Assembly: GCF_028858725.1 (NCBI RefSeq)
Contig: NC_084762.1
Location: 34,005,298 to 34,069,297, forward strand
Source: Colius striatus
Taxonomy: Eukaryota; Chordata; Aves; Coliiformes; Coliidae
Length of the DNA stretch: 64,000 bases
Direction of reading: 5' to 3'
This document shows, one piece after another, positions 61,301 through 64,000 of this stretch (the first letter of the stretch is position 1; the number at the start of each line of letters is the position of its first letter). The notes under the pieces were generated by a model. It was not told the origin of the DNA. It did not search any database and saw only the letters and a list, made by a program, of their open reading frames with translations. A program made the position numbers and the translations under genes.

Positions 61301-62721
61301 CCATCTCCTGTCCAGCTGAGAAGGGCAGTGATAGAGCAGCTTTGGTGGCCACCCAATTTCACTCTGCTCTGTTTTCCAGGGTGCACTTTCTCTGGTTTGT
61401 ATCTGCCCATTAGTAAAAGAAGAAAAACTAATCCAGGCCCATGATTCGCACAGTTTTTGGAGAATCTTATCCTTTAAGAACCCTGCTTGAAAGAGGAATT
61501 AGTTGGCACAGACACCTTCTCTCAATAAGGAACACAGATAAGTCACCTTCATAGTGCAGTTACTCATCCTCAAAAAAACCCAAACCAACCCCAAACCTGC
61601 CAGTAAGGTTTTCTACAGGCTTCTCAGGAGCAGAGTATTCACGCTTGAGGGGAAAGCTGCATGCATAACACACCTGCATCAGACAACTCCAGGGCTAGGG
61701 CAAGTTCACAGGACATTTGAAACCAGTGGCTGGCAGGTGCCCAAAGGAATCAAAGGAGGATGCAGTAGTCTGTGGGCACCCTGAACTTAGCCTGGCTAAT
61801 ATACTTTTTGAAACTACTACAATTTTACCACTATACATAGTGTATCATCCACGGCCTCACATATCACAATGGATACTTATAAATGACCATGACATTTGCT
61901 TTCTTGCCACAGCTATCTAACAGTTAACACCTACCATTTTCCTTCATGGACATTACATGCAGCACAGAAGTTGTTTGGGAATTCCAAGTTGTTTGGGAAT
62001 TGCCTTAACCTTCTTATTTATTAAATTTGTGTGTGTGTGTTTCTATGCATGAACATGCATGAATGCAAGGATATTTAGATGGATGGTTCTGTAAATACAC
62101 AAACAGCTACAAAGCAACTGTATAGGCTGTATAAACCCTAGACAAAGCTGAAGGAGACATATCTTTCAGATTAACCCATTGCCTAAATCTGGAATGCTAC
62201 AAATTGGTCAAACAAAACTTTAACACATTTCTAAAACAACATAAATCTACTGCCCTCTGTCAGAACATAGTGTCCAGCAGCAGCCCTTACTGGACAGACA
62301 CACCCGTGTGTACTACTAGCACTGGAGTGGAGATCCTCTGTTTCAGCTCTAACGAGCTGCACTGAAGGGTAAAATGAAGTCAATTGAATCATAAAAATAC
62401 ACACTAGTCAATAATCGCCCACACATGGTGTATTAAAGCAATTTGTTTCAAAGTAGTCATTTTTAAGGGAAGGTTATTGAATTCACAACTTCACTACTAA
62501 AGTATTTTCTGACAACAGCAACTCTGGATACAAGCAATGAAAGTCAGATAAAACTTAAAAGTGTAACTTGCTCAGATAATAGGATGGACTTTTACTTTTT
62601 TTTTTTTAACTTACTTTGAATCCATTTTTGTCACTTTCTTAGTGAAAAATTCATCCACACCTTCATCCACTCTCCCCATGAGGCCATTCTGATCCCCTTC
62701 TGGAGGCACTCCAGCAGATAC
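43235..62721 (-). CDS. CARMIL1: CARMIL1 (LRRC16A), C-terminal 374 residues, gene runs off the window
   Basis: CARMIL1 is a large leucine-rich-repeat protein that binds the actin capping protein CP at the plasma membrane, weakens its grip on barbed ends and so promotes lamellipodial actin assembly. Only the last six coding exons (1,125 nt including stop, phases all agreeing) are here; the PH-like, LRR and CPI parts must lie beyond 64,000. In order: the CSI motif ([11 protein letters not shown]), a basic segment that fits the membrane-binding region ([17 protein letters not shown]), a conserved block ([20 protein letters not shown]), a proline-rich tail with SPKP and PQKP motifs of SH3-ligand type, and the terminus DKDFIFV (mammals: EKEFIFV). 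Human CARMIL1 is about 1,370 residues, so about a quarter is present. Confidence 0.97.
43372..49081. other. Last CARMIL1 intron (5.7 kb)
   Basis: Non-coding as far as I can see. It contains an isolated CR1-type tail at 44.7 kb and a 180-codon plus-strand open frame at 47911–48453 with no recognisable family. Confidence 0.75.
44686..44705 (+). repeat. CR1-type 8-base tail repeat without a body
   Basis: Two and a half copies of ATTCTATG in the last CARMIL1 intron with no recognisable CR1 body next to it. Probably the remnant of an eroded or very short CR1 insertion. Confidence 0.5.
49082..49216 (-). CDS. CARMIL1: CARMIL1 exon, [20 protein letters not shown]
   Basis: Acceptor CTCCACAG, donor AAG|GTAGGA; 135 nt, phase 1 to 1. 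Encodes E(split)[19 protein letters not shown], [20 protein letters not shown] and SFSQE. The block [20 protein letters not shown] is the mammalian sequence residue for residue as I recall it. Confidence 0.96.
49217..51864. other. CARMIL1 intron, nothing recognised
   Basis: AT-rich, single-copy-looking sequence of 2.6 kb. No repeat family or extra exon seen. Confidence 0.7.
51865..52098 (-). CDS. CARMIL1: CARMIL1 exon, proline-rich tail
   Basis: Acceptor TTTGTTTTAG, donor CTG|GTGAGG; 234 nt, phase 1 to 1. Encodes V then [52 protein letters not shown] and [24 protein letters not shown] and TPTSPKP match mammals. The PxxP motifs (SPKPP, VPQKP) suit SH3 partners; class I myosin SH3 domains bind this region in CARMIL proteins. 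Confidence 0.96.
52099..54861. other. CARMIL1 intron, nothing recognised
   Basis: 2.8 kb with no repeat or exon that I can support. Confidence 0.7.
54862..54940 (-). CDS. CARMIL1: CARMIL1 exon KLGNDTTP…GSGTG
   Basis: Acceptor CTCTTTCAG, then [26 protein letters not shown] plus one base; donor CAG|GTACAG; 79 nt, phase 0 to 1. KLGND matches mammalian CARMIL1 directly after AQK; the rest is poorly conserved linker. Confidence 0.92.
54941..59853. other. CARMIL1 intron, nothing recognised
   Basis: 4.9 kb, AT-rich with A-runs at 58132–58146 and 59115–59127. The flanking exons join in phase (AQK then KLGND) as in mammals, so no constitutive exon is missing here. Confidence 0.7.
59854..60286 (-). 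CDS. CARMIL1: CARMIL1 433-nt exon, basic and conserved GRRYGVQV block
   Basis: Acceptor CTTTATTAG, donor AAG|GTAATA; completes Lys then 144 codons. It starts [20 protein letters not shown] and ends [15 protein letters not shown]. The early part is rich in Lys/Arg with hydrophobic FLNLI, as expected of a membrane-binding basic-hydrophobic segment. The middle is acidic and Ser/Pro-rich with SSPK and TPDS sites that look like proline-directed kinase targets. The end [20 protein letters not shown] is nearly identical in mammals. Confidence 0.97.
60441..61345 (+). mobile_element. Solo LTR of an avian endogenous retrovirus (ERV-L-like), decayed
   Basis: Begins TGTGAGAAGCAGCTAGAAGC and includes CAAGGTCAGTGAAGGGGGAG, repeated motifs of the form CCATG-CTGGAG with CCTGAAGGACTGC, a stretch AAGTTGAGTCTGTTTTGCTT GTGACGGTAATTGATGAGTG, and GGGCAGTGATAGAGCAGCTT TGGTGG. 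I recognise these as an LTR family abundant in avian, especially passerine, genomes; the ERV-L class is from memory. There are no gag, pol or env remnants on either side, so it is a solo LTR. The 3' terminus and target-site duplication cannot be found, and the usual AATAAA-like site reads GATATATTAAAC. It lies antisense in a CARMIL1 intron, 155 bases from the 433-nt exon. Confidence 0.75.
61968..62001. repeat. 18-bp tandem duplication
   Basis: AAGTTGTTTGGGAATTCC followed at once by AAGTTGTTTGGGAATT. In a CARMIL1 intron. Confidence 0.9.
62028..62041. repeat. Short TG microsatellite
   Basis: TGTGTGTGTGTGT run, 13–14 bases, just past the 18-bp duplication. Confidence 0.8.
62615..62721 (-). CDS. 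CARMIL1: CARMIL1 exon with the CSI capping-protein motif
   Basis: Acceptor TTTCTTGTCAG, then [35 protein letters not shown] and two bases of Lys; donor AAA|GTAAGT; 107 nt, phase 0 to 2. [19 protein letters not shown] corresponds to the CARMIL-specific CSI motif, which with the upstream CPI motif contacts capping protein. Confidence 0.95.
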
Positions 62722-64000
62722 CTGACAAGAAAAACTCCCTGGTATATAATAATCTAAGCAGATTTATTTCCATGACAATAATTCAGAGTTAAGACATTAT
62801 AAAAATTATTTGTGCCGACAAATTTGTGCAATGGATTCACCACTGGAATTACCACTTTAGGCAGACCAGCTGACACATGACACCAAAGTAACCCAAAACA
62901 TCAGTGACAAACTGTATACTGAAATGCATGAGGCCAGAAATCAAATGCCTTGGTCTTTTTACAATAGAGCTCTGGTTCAGTTAGAAAACAAAAAGCATCA
63001 GCTAAGGCAAAAAAGTCAAAATCTGATCAGGTGGTGACCTGAAGAGAAAATATTTTCAACAGATAGTTGTTTCCCTATTCAGAGAAAAAGATATGTTCTG
63101 GATTTTGGATTTAGAGATTTAGAAGCAGAGCTCCAGCAGGCTAACAGAGCCTTTTAGAATTCAGTCAATCCAGCATTTCCAAAAGCAGAGACTATAAATA
63201 CAGAATAAGGTATTTCACTTTAGGAACAAAACACAGAGTTTTTGCTGAGTGTCTGAAAATGGAAAACCTGCTCCCTTTCTTTGGTTTCAATGCCCATATT
63301 TTGAATGTTGGTGACTAGAAGGATCTAATCCAGGCTGATTTAGCAATCCCTGCCAACCACAAAGGCCTACGAAGATTAGCTGGTGACTCTTCAGCCTCTT
63401 AAAGATGAAACCTGATATCACCTGGGAGGATTTCTCACACAGTCTAGCTCACATATATGGCTTTGACGTGAAAAAAGTTATGTTAGCAGTAGAGAGATTT
63501 CCTTCAATTTAAATGCCATATGGAAACATTTTAGGTGACTACAGAGGACTCCACAAGACAGTTGTATTCTTGGTAGTAGCAATGACCAGGAATCAGTCTA
63601 CCACAAAATAATGGGGTTTGTAATTTGAAACAACCTAAATCAATGAATCTCCTAGTTGCCATCATAACTCAAGAGTAATCCAACCTTCCTTTTTCAGCTG
63701 GAATACACTACTTTCTATGCCTCTAAAAAGAAAAACAAATATTCTTAAAAGCTGCTGTTAACATCAAAGCCAGTCTCATTTAGCCAGGACAATGAATTAC
63801 ATACAAAATAATGCTTTGACATACCCATGAAACATTTACTTTCCATGGCTGAACCTTTTTAGAAGCCTGGTATTTACTTTGTTATCAAAGATAATATTTT
63901 ATTGATATGTGCTGTAGCAACATAATATTGATCTGGAAAGAGCCCATCAGGCAACAACTGCTCTGGTGTCAGTCAAACTGCATATTTTCTATAAAAAATA
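62722..64000. other. CARMIL1 upstream intron, cut by window end
   Basis: 1.3 kb before the CSI exon. I find no further exon, although the CPI-motif exon should lie further upstream, beyond the window. Confidence 0.6.

Noticed and set aside
1-64000. CRISPR arrays, operons, tRNA or rRNA genes
   Set aside because: Vertebrate intron-rich DNA; no regularly spaced direct repeats and no intact tRNA or rRNA seen.

Overview
The window is vertebrate nuclear DNA, almost certainly from a bird. It holds many CR1 LINE copies ending in the 8-base avian CR1 tail (repeats of ATTCTATG), an LTR of a family I know from avian genomes, and two intron-rich genes whose neighbour relationship matches the vertebrate CARMIL1–SCGN locus. 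Both genes are read from the minus strand.

Region by region: 1–12,640 has no gene I can support; it is single-copy-looking DNA with four CR1 fragments and one faint tRNA/SINE-like fossil. 12,640–31,131 is the complete secretagogin gene (SCGN), a six-EF-hand calcium sensor. Eleven coding exons join in frame to 274 residues (273 by an alternative acceptor). Its first exon lies in a CpG island at about 30,800–31,560. 31,561–42,310 is the space between the genes: it holds four CR1 fragments, two of them a tail-to-tail inverted pair, a short AAAC microsatellite and a perfect 24-bp tandem duplication. 42,310–64,000 is the 3' end of CARMIL1 (LRRC16A), the actin capping-protein regulator. Its last six coding exons give the C-terminal 374 residues, from the capping-protein CSI motif through the basic region and the proline-rich tail to the stop. 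The rest of CARMIL1 lies beyond position 64,000. An LTR sits in the intron just upstream of the 433-nt exon.

The genes are head-to-tail: transcription runs CARMIL1, then SCGN. They do not form a functional pathway; SCGN acts in Ca2+-regulated secretion and CARMIL1 in actin assembly.

I found no new gene system. The best observations concern SCGN splicing. Exon 1 can only be joined in frame by a non-canonical GC-AG intron (donor GCAAGT), and a G-run tract able to form a G-quadruplex in the RNA follows directly. Exon 3 has a tandem CAGCAG acceptor that would add or drop one Gln between EF-hands 1 and 2. EF-hand 1 looks like a complete Ca2+ loop here.
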